The position numbers and the translations under genes were made by a program. From assembly GCA_947624295.1 (NCBI GenBank), contig CANQJV010000012.1, positions 1 through 48,416 of the forward strand: 48,416 nucleotides of DNA, in the 5' to 3' direction. This DNA comes from an uncultured Ruminococcus sp. Lineage in GTDB: Bacteria; Bacillota; Clostridia; Oscillospirales; Ruminococcaceae. The notes under the pieces were generated by a model that saw only the letters and a list, made by a program, of their open reading frames with translations, had not been told where the DNA came from and did not search any database. Shown piece after piece: positions 35,012-42,345 of the stretch (within the stretch, counting starts at the first letter, position 1; every line of letters begins with the position of its first letter).

Positions 35012-36137
35012 AGCAATCCATCTCCTCATCGAATTTTATTAAATTTTTTGCGATAGCCTCCACAACTGCCACCGTGATTGAATTTCCTGCCTGCTTGTAA
35101 AGCTGGGCATCGGACATTCCCGTTGCCGCAACTTTCTCAAACTGAGCCTTTTCATAACCCTGCAGTCTCCAGCACTCCACAGGCATCAGACGACGGATTC
35201 GTCCTTTGTGAACAATTCCGTGTCTGTCCGTGACGGTTATCGTAAACATCGGTTCATCGGGATTTTTTACTCGTCTGCCGTTCTGTCGGGTGGTTTCTTT
35301 GAATGGATTCAGAATGGCTCTCGGAATCTCTGAATCCGCCGTATATTCGCAAAAAACAGCAGAATGTTCGCCCTTGTGATGTGACATTCCGCTGTTCTGA
35401 CGTGCCGTAATGCACCTCGCAGTTTCGGTGATTTTGGGATTTTCGTTGTAGTCAATCAGGTAAAGCCCTGTTTTTCCGCCACGTCCTCCTGAACCGCTGC
35501 ACTGTGTAACCGCCGTACCGCTCGTGGAATACACCCTCGAACCCTGTGAACCGCCTATCAGCTGTTCAGGTTTTCTTTTTCCGCCATTTTCCGCATCGCT
35601 TCGTCTGAAAGAAAGTATTTCGGCGGGACATCGGTCTCCAAGATATCCGACAAGGAACAGCCTTTTTCTTGACTGCGGTATTCCGAAATCGGCAGAGTTA
35701 AGCACACGCCAGCACATACTGTACCCCAGTTCTGAAATCTTTTCAAGGATGATTTTCCAGCACTCCCCCTGCGATATACCCAGCAGATTGGGTACATTCT
35801 CAGCAATAAAGTACTTGGGTCGCTTGACTTCAAGGATTCTGATATAGTCGAAAAACAGGTTTCCTCGGTCATCCTCAAAAGCACGTCTGTGCCCCGCAAC
35901 ACTGAACGACTGGCAGCACGGTCCACCAACGAGCATATCAAAATCCGGCATACTTCCGCAATCGATTTTTGTGATGTCCTCATAAAACACCTCTCCTCTC
36001 GTATCGTACAAGACCCGGTAAGCCTTCTGGGCAAATTTGTCGATTTCGCACCACCCGACGCATTCAAAGCCTCCCACTTTTTCAAAAGCAGAGCGGAACG
36101 CACCGATTCCTGCGAACGCTTCAAAATATCTTATCAT
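35001..36137 (-). CDS. C5-cytosine DNA methyltransferase, orphan
   Basis: 378 residues. AdoMet motif I EAFAGIGAFRSAF, catalytic Pro-Cys GGPCCQSFSVAG, ENVPNLLG, a variable target-recognition region around 180-300, and motif IX/X IRRLMPVECWRLQGY...QLYKQAGNSITV. All main motifs are intact, so it should be active. No endonuclease neighbours it. It probably protects the element's DNA, alongside the adenine enzyme nearby. The site before the ATG is weak (GAAGGGAATAG). Confidence 0.92.
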   Translation of the reverse strand: MIRYFEAFAGIGAFRSAFEKVGGFECVGWCEIDKFAQKAYRVLYDTRGEVFYEDITKIDCGSMPDFDMLVGGPCCQSFSVAGHRRAFEDDRGNLFFDYIRILEVKRPKYFIAENVPNLLGISQGECWKIILEKISELGYSMCWRVLNSADFGIPQSRKRLFLVGYLGDRCPAEILSFRRSDAENGGKRKPEQLIGGSQGSRVYSTSGTAVTQCSGSGGRGGKTGLYLIDYNENPKITETARCITARQNSGMSHHKGEHSAVFCEYTADSEIPRAILNPFKETTRQNGRRVKNPDEPMFTITVTDRHGIVHKGRIRRLMPVECWRLQGYEKAQFEKVAATGMSDAQLYKQAGNSITVAVVEAIAKNLIKFDEEMDCYGK

Positions 36138-36167
36138 TTATCACTATTCCCTTCTTTTTTTGACAAT

Positions 36168-36203
36168 AAAAAACGGCTAAGTCTTTTCAGAACTTAACCG
36201 TTT
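36168..36203 (-). terminator. Terminator / attenuator after the first ICE gene
   Basis: AAACGGTTAAGT and ACTTAGCCGTTT (one mismatch) pair around a short loop on the minus strand at 36171-36203, followed by TTTTTTATTG. It overlaps the stop codon of the 36202-36816 gene, so transcription of the downstream block requires read-through or antitermination. Confidence 0.7.
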
Positions 36204-36816
36204 ACATTGTTATATCCATTTCGGGTTCTTCCAATTCTACCGAAATACCAGGCTGAAACGGAATATCAAGGTCGTTGATTTTAACCGACTTGATATCGCT
36301 TCTCTCATTCAGTATTTCCGCTGCCGATTTAACAAGCATTTTCTTCAATTCGTCAAAGTCACAGCCGAGATCCTCCAGAACGTCGTCAAGTAAAAACTTT
36401 GAATACCCCGAATGCGAAAATTCCGCTATCCTGTCCGAAATTTCATTCAGCAGTTTATGGAGCTTCTTTTCGCCGTCTGTAAACAATATTTCGGGATTTC
36501 GGTTCATTTCCACAAGTTCCTTTGCCATTGGGATATACTGGGAATACCGTGCGTAAGCTGTTCCTTCGGACTCAATAAGCAGACCGTCACCCTGTTCCGC
36601 ATCATAAACAAGCAGACAGTGATATTTGTCATCGTTGTCGCAGTACATCATATCGACGTTTTCGGCTATCAGCTTGTTGTCACGAAGCGGATAGCTCTTC
36701 AGATTTTCAAACTCACGGTGAGAAATGGCCACAGCTTTTTCCACCACGCAGGATTTTGTTCGGAACTCCGATTCCTTACGAATCAGATTTGTGTTGATTA
36801 TCAGTTTTTCTTTCAT
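36202..36816 (-). CDS. Unknown ICE protein with variant acidic Met-rich tail
   Basis: 204 residues. The N-terminal ~100 (KLIINTNLIRKESEFRTKSCVVEKAVAIS...YHCLLVYDAEQGDGLLIESEG) are beta-rich with a domain I associate loosely with DUF6329 in ICEs of this group. The C-terminal half is helical (KKMLVKSAAEILNERSD). The end ELEEPEMDITM resembles the tail of six other element proteins. It is the first ICE gene at the right-hand end, preceded by a hairpin (36847-36903). AGGAGG lies 10 nt before the ATG at 36816, which I prefer to an upstream start without a site. Confidence 0.65.
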   Translation of the reverse strand: MKEKLIINTNLIRKESEFRTKSCVVEKAVAISHREFENLKSYPLRDNKLIAENVDMMYCDNDDKYHCLLVYDAEQGDGLLIESEGTAYARYSQYIPMAKELVEMNRNPEILFTDGEKKLHKLLNEISDRIAEFSHSGYSKFLLDDVLEDLGCDFDELKKMLVKSAAEILNERSDIKSVKINDLDIPFQPGISVELEEPEMDITM

Positions 36817-36842
36817 CAGCTTTGCCTCCTTTTTTGGAAAAT

Positions 36843-36903
36843 AAAAAAAGACCATCCTGTTCATCATCACTTAAAATTCGTGATAACTGACAAAACGGTC
36901 TTT
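36843..36903 (-). promoter_or_regulatory. Hairpin with U-tract upstream of the first ICE gene (possible attenuator)
   Basis: On the minus strand AAAGACC (36897-36903) pairs with GGTCTTT (36847-36853), with an inner ATCAC/GTGAT stem (36866-36884), followed by TTTTTTTATTTT. It lies ~30 bp before the ATG of the first ICE gene. Placed before rather than after a gene, it fits a leader terminator. Confidence 0.55.
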
Positions 36904-36993
36904 CAAAATCTGTTATTATTCTATCTTATAAAAGCAGTATTTTTTTGATTTTTCCCTCTGAACTTCTCCTGTTTTAACCATATTATTTCTTTG

Positions 36994-37018
36994 CGAGGGT
37001 TCAAATCCTGTACCCTCG
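36994..37018. repeat. tRNA T-arm-like inverted repeat, candidate attachment site
   Basis: CGAGGGT - TCAAATCCTGT - ACCCTCG, two perfect 7-bp arms around an 11-bp centre. The centre reads like a tRNA T-loop and stem (GGTTCAAATCC), and the arm ACCCTCG like a 3' acceptor strand. Tyrosine recombinase core sites have this inverted-arm layout and ICEs often carry a copied tRNA 3' end at one border. No second copy was found in the window. Confidence 0.45.
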
Positions 37019-37078
37019 TAAAAACGGGCAAAAAACAGCCATGGTTTTACACTAAAAATTTTCGGCTTCTGAGTAGCA

Positions 37079-37104
37079 AAAAAGCCCGATTATTCGGGCT
37101 TTTT
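37079..37104 (-). terminator. Terminator of the tRNA-fMet gene (bidirectional hairpin)
   Basis: AAAAAGCCCGA and TCGGGCTTTTT are perfect 11-bp arms around a 4-base loop, with T-runs on both strands. It lies ~30 bp downstream of the minus-strand tRNA gene. Confidence 0.85.
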
Positions 37105-37134
37105 TCGGTGTACAGCTATTTAGTATCACCAATA

Positions 37135-37211
<77 letters not shown>

Positions 37212-37247
37212 ATATAAATTTTAGCTTTAATGCCTTACGACTTTATT

Positions 37248-37276
37248 ATTATAACACTAAATTGAAAGAATGTCAA
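37248..37276 (-). promoter_or_regulatory. tRNA-fMet promoter
   Basis: On the minus strand TTGACA (37271-37276) and TATAAT (37248-37253) are spaced 17 bp, both perfect consensus. Confidence 0.88.
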
Positions 37277-37376
37277 GTAAAATATATATATTTTTTTGAT
37301 TTAACTAAACATTTGTAAATATCATCTAAAAACCATTTGTAAACATTGCTTATATTATACAAACTATACAATATAT

Positions 37377-37398
37377 GCTGTCATAGAAATATGACAGC
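37377..37398. repeat. Hairpin after sigG
   Basis: GCTGTCATA-GAAA-TATGACAGC, perfect 9-bp stem with a 4-base loop, 5 bp after the sigG stop. It lacks a clear T-tract, so it may be a weak terminator or mRNA end-stabiliser. Confidence 0.5.
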
Positions 37399-37402
37399 TT
37401 GC

Positions 37403-38176
37403 TTAGACACTTGACTTTATACGGCTTATAGCACTTTTTTCAAGGCGAGACACCTGAGCTTGCGAAATACCGATTTCATTTGCAACTTCTACCTGAGTTT
37501 TACCTTGTAAAAATCGCAGATAAAGAATATTCCGTTCACGTTCGCCGAGTTTTTTTATAGCATCACGGATAGAGAGTTCGTCCATCCAACTTTCCACATC
37601 ATTTTTATCACCAATCTGGTCAATAACATACATATTATCATCAGAATCAGAGAAAACAGGTTCATAAAGGGAAATCGGGTCACTGATACTTTCGAGGGCG
37701 ATAACGACATCAGCACGTTTTTCACCGATTTCACGGGCAATTTCCTCAATATCAGGTTCACGCTGATTTTGAATAGTAAGCCGTTCCTTAGCCTGAATCG
37801 CCTTATAAGCGAGGTCACGGAGAGAACGGCTTACTTTAATCTGACTGTAGTCACGGAGGTGACGGCGGAGTTCGCCTGTAATCATGGGAACGCAGTAAGT
37901 TGAAAATCGTACTTCTTTAGAGAGGTCGAAATTATTGATAGCCTTAATTAAGCCGATAACGCCTATTTGAAAGAGGTCGTCAATATCCTCTCCCCTGCCT
38001 GTAAAGCGTTGAATAACGCTCAAAACAAGCCTGAGATTACCGTTTATCAGCTTATCCCTTGCGGATTTACTGCCTGTTTCCCTGATTTCCCTGAGAAGAT
38101 TCATTTTTTCTTCTTCTTTGAGGACAACGAGTTCCGAAGTATTTATTCCCGAAATAACAACTTTATTATATGCCAT
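37403..38176 (-). CDS. sigG: RNA polymerase sporulation sigma factor SigG
   Basis: 257 residues. N-terminal VVISGINTSELVVL is the SigG-type leader. Region 2 is RLVLSVIQRFTGRGEDIDDLFQIGVIGLIKAINNFDL, region 3 follows, and region 4 is NILYLRFLQGKTQVEVANEIGISQAQVSRLEKSAI. This is the late forespore sigma factor. It lies among core genes beside tRNA-fMet, marking the chromosome side of the ICE border and a spore-forming lineage. Confidence 0.95.
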   Translation of the reverse strand: MAYNKVVISGINTSELVVLKEEEKMNLLREIRETGSKSARDKLINGNLRLVLSVIQRFTGRGEDIDDLFQIGVIGLIKAINNFDLSKEVRFSTYCVPMITGELRRHLRDYSQIKVSRSLRDLAYKAIQAKERLTIQNQREPDIEEIAREIGEKRADVVIALESISDPISLYEPVFSDSDDNMYVIDQIGDKNDVESWMDELSIRDAIKKLGERERNILYLRFLQGKTQVEVANEIGISQAQVSRLEKSAISRIKSSV

Positions 38177-38279
38177 AACAATACCGCCTTATCAAGATAT
38201 TACAGTACTATTATGGGCAATATTCCGTCATTATATTCCTGAAATCAGAAATATCAGATTATGTCAGAAATTTTACCAT

Positions 38280-39644
38280 TTATTGCATATCAGTCTGAGC
38301 GGGGAAATTATCAATTTGTCCTGCAACGAGCAATTGTATTGTGAGAGCGTCATTACCTGTTATACCTTTTTCGCCGTCGCAGTCAGCATTTTCTGCACCC
38401 TGTTCAGAGAGAGCATAAACGTCATTATTACCTATATGCTGTATAATTGCCGCAGCGTCAGCCATATTTACGTCACCGTCCGTATTTGCATCACCGAGGA
38501 CATTTTCGGGAACAGGGTCAACAGGGTCTTTGCTTTCAGAGGAGTAGACTCTTTTGTACATTGTTTCAGCCCATATTTTACGCATTGCATCGTATCCTGT
38601 ATCATTAGGGTGAACGCCGTCACCGCTTAAATAGTCGGGGTGTCCTGTAAAAAACGATTCAAAATCAACGCCCTGTATAATTTTATCACCGTATTCCTCA
38701 TAAATCTTGTCAATCATAGCGTTGTAAAGAGGTACATTGTCCTTTACATCAGCGTTAGTAGAAGCCGGAATTTTAGGCAATACAGGGATTTTGCCTGCTG
38801 ACAGAACAGCGTCAATCATATACTTTGTATTTTCGTAGTACTCTTGAGTTGCGTCAGGATTACCCCAGCAGTCATTTGTACCATAAGCAATGCTGACATA
38901 TTTAGCTTGAGAAACGGAGAGCCAGCGATCAATATTTTCCCTGCCGTCAATGCTCCTGATTCCGCCTATACCGCCGTTTTCCTGTATAGGGAAATATTTG
39001 CTGTCGATTTGATTAACATAAGTAGCGAAACCCGTACCATAGCAGTTATTCATACCGCCTGCGGTGATTGAATCCCCTAAAAACAGCCAACTATCAGAAA
39101 CGCCGTTGCTTACGCTATGGACATCGAAATTAACAGAGGCTGATTTACCTTCCTGCCCGTCAGCCTTTGTAATATTAAGGCGAATCCAGTTATAGCCCTC
39201 CATATTGACGAGGTGCTGACGGGACGAGAGTACATTATCAGTAACAGTTTCGACGATTTCCCAGTCATCTTCGGGGTACTGACCGCCGTCTGCCTTGTTA
39301 ACTTCGATAGTATAGTCAGTAGGTTTCATATTGCTGTTGCCGTACATACCGATATTATCGAAAGAACTTGTATTGTACCATACAGCGATAATCTGTTTTT
39401 TCTGTTCATCGGGGACTTCCGACAAATCATAGGCGATATAGTCGGGAGCGTTGACAAAGCAGAACGAGAAATAGTGTTCATCATTTGCGGATTTTGCGTC
39501 ACCTGTACCGGAATAAGCAGGGCAATTTCTGCTGATTACGGGATTCGGTTCAACAGCGGAGTCAGCAAAACCTACGCAGAATGAGGAAAGTACAGCGGAA
39601 ACAGCTGTAACTGATGCGATTATTTGCCTGAAAACCTTTTTCAT
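38280..39644 (-). CDS. Secreted SGNH/GDSL hydrolase with C-terminal dockerin
   Basis: 454 residues. Signal peptide (KKVFRQIIASVTAVSAVLSSFCVGFA). A predicted carbohydrate-binding-like N-terminal beta region is followed by an SGNH esterase domain: DSWLFLGDSITAGG (Ser in GDSI), Gly in GGIGGIR, Asn in AYGTNDCWG, and D-x-x-H in GDGVHPNDTG. The C-terminal type I-like dockerin has two EF-type calcium loops (GDANTDGDVNMAD and ADCDGEKGITGNDAL). The dockerin would attach it to a cellulosome scaffoldin. It is likely an esterase acting on plant polysaccharide side groups. AGAGGTG precedes the ATG. Confidence 0.93.
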   Translation of the reverse strand: MKKVFRQIIASVTAVSAVLSSFCVGFADSAVEPNPVISRNCPAYSGTGDAKSANDEHYFSFCFVNAPDYIAYDLSEVPDEQKKQIIAVWYNTSSFDNIGMYGNSNMKPTDYTIEVNKADGGQYPEDDWEIVETVTDNVLSSRQHLVNMEGYNWIRLNITKADGQEGKSASVNFDVHSVSNGVSDSWLFLGDSITAGGMNNCYGTGFATYVNQIDSKYFPIQENGGIGGIRSIDGRENIDRWLSVSQAKYVSIAYGTNDCWGNPDATQEYYENTKYMIDAVLSAGKIPVLPKIPASTNADVKDNVPLYNAMIDKIYEEYGDKIIQGVDFESFFTGHPDYLSGDGVHPNDTGYDAMRKIWAETMYKRVYSSESKDPVDPVPENVLGDANTDGDVNMADAAAIIQHIGNNDVYALSEQGAENADCDGEKGITGNDALTIQLLVAGQIDNFPAQTDMQ

Positions 39645-39677
39645 AAAAAAGACACCTCTTTTATTAAATTATTTACA

Positions 39678-39707
39678 AAAAAGACTGCACCGAAAAAAGG
39701 TACAGTC
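39678..39707 (-). terminator. Terminator after rplL
   Basis: GACTGTACC pairs with GGTGCAGTC around a TTTTTTC loop on the minus strand (39683-39707), followed by TTTTTTG. A second small palindrome GTGGGAATCCCAC lies next to it. Confidence 0.82.
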
Positions 39708-39770
39708 CTGATTGTGATTTTAGGTAAGTGGGAATCCCACAAGCGTCTGCAATCAATAAGCCTGATTTGA

Positions 39771-40142
39771 TTACTTGATTTCGATTGAAGCACCGGCAGC
39801 CTCGAATTTTTCTTTGAGTTCGTTAGCTTCTGCCTCTGAAACGCCTTCCTTAATAGCCTTAGGAGCTGATTCAACAACTTCCTTAGCCTCTTTAAGACCA
39901 AGACCGAGAGCTTCCTTAGCACACTTGATAACAGCCATTTTAGCGTCACCGAATGAAGTAAGGATAACATCGAACTCTGTCTTTGCAGCAGCAGCGTTGT
40001 TACCGCTGTCGCCCTGAGGAGCAGCAGCAACCATTGCAGTTACGCCGAATTCTTCCTGAATAGCATCTACGAGTTCTTTAAGTTCAAGAACAGAGAGAGT
40101 CTTGATTTCTTCAACAAAATTTGTAATTTTTTCTGAAGCCAT
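39771..40142 (-). CDS. rplL: 50S ribosomal protein L7/L12
   Basis: 123 residues, the usual length. N-terminal dimerisation helix ([28 protein letters not shown]), Ala-rich hinge, and C-terminal domain [44 protein letters not shown]. It forms the ribosomal stalk on L10, encoded upstream. Confidence 0.97.
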   Translation of the reverse strand: MASEKITNFVEEIKTLSVLELKELVDAIQEEFGVTAMVAAAPQGDSGNNAAAAKTEFDVILTSFGDAKMAVIKCAKEALGLGLKEAKEVVESAPKAIKEGVSEAEANELKEKFEAAGASIEIK

Positions 40143-40224
40143 GATAATAATCTCCTTTTATAATATTTTTAATGATATAGATTTTGCGGAAAACAATCCG
40201 CATAGAGCAGTATTGAAACAGCAA

Positions 40225-40740
40225 TCAAGCCGCTTCTTCTTCTGATTTCTTTTCCTTGACAGCGTCGAGAACTGCTGCAAGTTTCTGCATAGGACCCTGA
40301 AGTGAGCCGACGAGCTGAGCAAGAAGAACGTCTTTTGAAGGCACTTTAGAGAGAGCAATAACTCCTGCTTGGTCGTAGATTTCGCCTTCAACGTAACCTG
40401 CTTTAAGATTGAACTTGTTGTCGCCTGCCTCTTCAGCAAATTTGCCGAGAATACGTGCAGGAGCAGTCTGGTCATCGTTTGAGAGGGCGATAGCGGTTGT
40501 ACCGTTGAGAGATTCCTCAAAGCCTTCTATACCGCAATTTTGGAAAGCACGAAGGAGCATTGTATTTTTCTCTACGAAGTAGTTGACACCTGCCTCACGG
40601 AGTTCCTTACGGAGCTTAGTATCTTCCTCAACAGTGATACCCTTGTAATCAACGAGTACGCCTGAAACGGAATTTTTAATAAGTTCAGTGAGCTGTTCAA
40701 CCTTAGCTTTTTTAGCCTCAAGAACTGCATTGCTTGGCAT
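40225..40740 (-). CDS. rplJ: 50S ribosomal protein L10
   Basis: 171 residues. N-terminal KKAKVEQLTELIKNSVSGVLVDYKGITVEE followed by the standard L10 fold, and an acidic C-terminal helix for L7/L12 binding. First gene of the L10-L12 unit, preceded by the L10-leader attenuator, so it represses its own operon when in excess. Confidence 0.97.
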   Translation of the reverse strand: MPSNAVLEAKKAKVEQLTELIKNSVSGVLVDYKGITVEEDTKLRKELREAGVNYFVEKNTMLLRAFQNCGIEGFEESLNGTTAIALSNDDQTAPARILGKFAEEAGDNKFNLKAGYVEGEIYDQAGVIALSKVPSKDVLLAQLVGSLQGPMQKLAAVLDAVKEKKSEEEAA

Positions 40741-40771
40741 TTTATATTCACCTCCGAATAAATTTTTATCG

Positions 40772-40921
40772 TATCCGGGTGCAATAAAAAAGTCCTTTTA
40801 ACGACAAAGCGAGAAAAGGACGTGATAAAAATTATTATCATTTGCAATTCCTCGGCGGGACTTATCGGCGAAAGCCGTGCCTGCTGTCTTTAGAATACGA
40901 TATATTGCTGTACCAACCAGC
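40772..40921 (-). ncRNA. L10 leader RNA with attenuator
   Basis: The 5' leader of the rplJL message. On the minus strand it contains a conserved-looking structured part around AGACAGCAGGCACGGC and CGCCGATAAG. It ends in a strong terminator hairpin (GTCCTTTT / AAAAGGAC, 40792-40821) followed by TTTTTT. This is the layout of the known ribosomal protein L10 leader, in which L10(L12) binding favours termination. Confidence 0.82.
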
Positions 40922-40927
40922 TTTTAT

Positions 40928-40956
40928 ATTATATCACATAAAAACTGATTTGTCAA
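40928..40956 (-). promoter_or_regulatory. rplJL promoter
   Basis: On the minus strand TTGACA (40951-40956) and TATAAT (40928-40933) are spaced 17 bp. The -35 overlaps the stop codon of ylbJ. Confidence 0.88.
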
Positions 40957-41990
40957 GAGTTTTTTGAAAATTTCCCGAAATTTTTTTCATATTCTGTAAA
41001 AAGCAGTGCGGTCATTATAATTAAAAGAATTGACGGAACAGGTGACTGCGATTTACAGAGATGAGTTTCAGTGAGGGAAACAGCGATACTCTTGTTACTG
41101 ACAACATTCAGATAAAACGGGAGAAGAATTTTGCAAATAAGACTGCTTATTATTCCTGCTGTAATCCTGAAAGCAATAAGAGGCAGAACGGACAATTTCC
41201 CGCTGAAAATAGCTGTAATCTGCAAAAATACGCATAATCCTCCGAACGACACAAGACCGCTTGCAACGGGGATAAGATTGACATTTTCTTTAGTCAAATC
41301 ATTTACGGCAGTAACGTCAATTACAGAACAAATTATTTTCTCTGAAAGTTCAGCGGAAAATCCGCTTACACGGGACAAAACTCCCGAAAATACGGCGAGT
41401 ACACCGAAATCTTTCAGCATGGCCGTTATGACTGCAAAAGCAAGTACTGCAAAACATATCCCACCCATTGAATGCCCTGCCGAATTTACCGAATCTATGA
41501 GCATTTCCATTGAAAAGCTGATTTTTTTCGCCTGATTTTTCTGCATGGGATTTTTCCTGAAATATAGACAAAGTGCGGATAAAATTAAAATATTCGCCAT
41601 AATATTTGAAACGAGGATAATTCCACCGCCGTAAGACGTACACCCGAAAATAAATGCACCGCCTGCGCCGAAGAAAATTCCCGAAAGGAGTTCAGCATTT
41701 TTCCTGCTGATATCGCCGTTGACGTACTGCGAATACAATATTTTTGCACCGACAGGGTAGCCTGCAAGCATACTGAAAATACAGCTGAAAGCACGTCCGG
41801 AGGAAGCTATATTGCTTTTCACAAGGAATGCCGATATAATCATCATAGCGTAAAGCGAGGGTATTATGACGTTCAGGCAACGCATTACAGCGTCATATAC
41901 AGCTGATTTCACGGATTCCGCCCTGAAAAAGCAGAATAAGACAAATATTATAATTAAAGCTGAAACGAGTATATTTTTTATTTTTCTCAT
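40953..41990 (-). CDS. ylbJ: Sporulation integral membrane protein YlbJ
   Basis: 345 residues, about ten hydrophobic helices, with the nucleoside-recognition (Gate) domain pattern (SLYAMMIISAFLV, GYPVGAKIL, GGAFIFGCTSYGGGII). This is the YlbJ family needed for spore cortex formation. ATG at 41990 with GGTGATG upstream is preferred over an earlier ATG. It diverges from yqfC. Confidence 0.85.
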   Translation of the reverse strand: MRKIKNILVSALIIIFVLFCFFRAESVKSAVYDAVMRCLNVIIPSLYAMMIISAFLVKSNIASSGRAFSCIFSMLAGYPVGAKILYSQYVNGDISRKNAELLSGIFFGAGGAFIFGCTSYGGGIILVSNIMANILILSALCLYFRKNPMQKNQAKKISFSMEMLIDSVNSAGHSMGGICFAVLAFAVITAMLKDFGVLAVFSGVLSRVSGFSAELSEKIICSVIDVTAVNDLTKENVNLIPVASGLVSFGGLCVFLQITAIFSGKLSVLPLIAFRITAGIISSLICKILLPFYLNVVSNKSIAVSLTETHLCKSQSPVPSILLIIMTALLFTEYEKNFGKFSKNS

Positions 41991-42042
41991 AAACATCACC
42001 ATATCAATCATATTATTTTAAGAGGGAATTTATAACCGGAGA

Positions 42043-42345
42043 GTGATAAATATGTTCGGAAAAATAAACGAAAAAGTAAAAGAAACATTTTTTCTTGAAA
42101 CGGGATTGCATATAGCGGGTAACAGGGAGATTGTCATTGAAAATTGCGATAGAATAGAGGAATGCAGTGATGTATTTATGAGTTTCCTGTCTGATAATCT
42201 TCTTGTGCAGATATGGGGTAACAATTTACGGGCGTTTGATTTCAAAACAAGCGGTCTTATAATAAGGGGCAGGATTTCGCAGATTGAGCTTATTGAAAGG
42301 AGAGGCGGACATGAGAAATCAGATTCGGGGAAGTGTGAAGATTAA
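42043..42345 (+). CDS. yqfC: YqfC-like (YabP/YqfC family) sporulation protein
   Basis: 100 residues with NREIVIENCDRIEECSDVFM and VQIWGNNLRAFDFKTSGLIIRG, the YabP/YqfC beta-rich pattern. It is co-transcribed with yqfD, whose start it overlaps by 35 bp. Confidence 0.85.
   Translation: MINMFGKINEKVKETFFLETGLHIAGNREIVIENCDRIEECSDVFMSFLSDNLLVQIWGNNLRAFDFKTSGLIIRGRISQIELIERRGGHEKSDSGKCED

Larger units (their letters stand above)
36817..37134. other. Gene-free right-end region of the ICE
   Basis: This 318-bp stretch has no gene on either strand. It holds the hairpin at 36847-36903, the tRNA-T-arm-like repeat at 36994-37018, and the hairpin at 37079-37104. Between them it is plain AT-rich sequence. 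Confidence 0.7.

Noticed and set aside
15664..36816. Acidic C termini of the TrsD-like (20526) and NlpC-like (16819) proteins as members of the tail group
   Set aside because: They end in Glu/Asp runs but lack the terminal Met-rich motif, so they were not counted.
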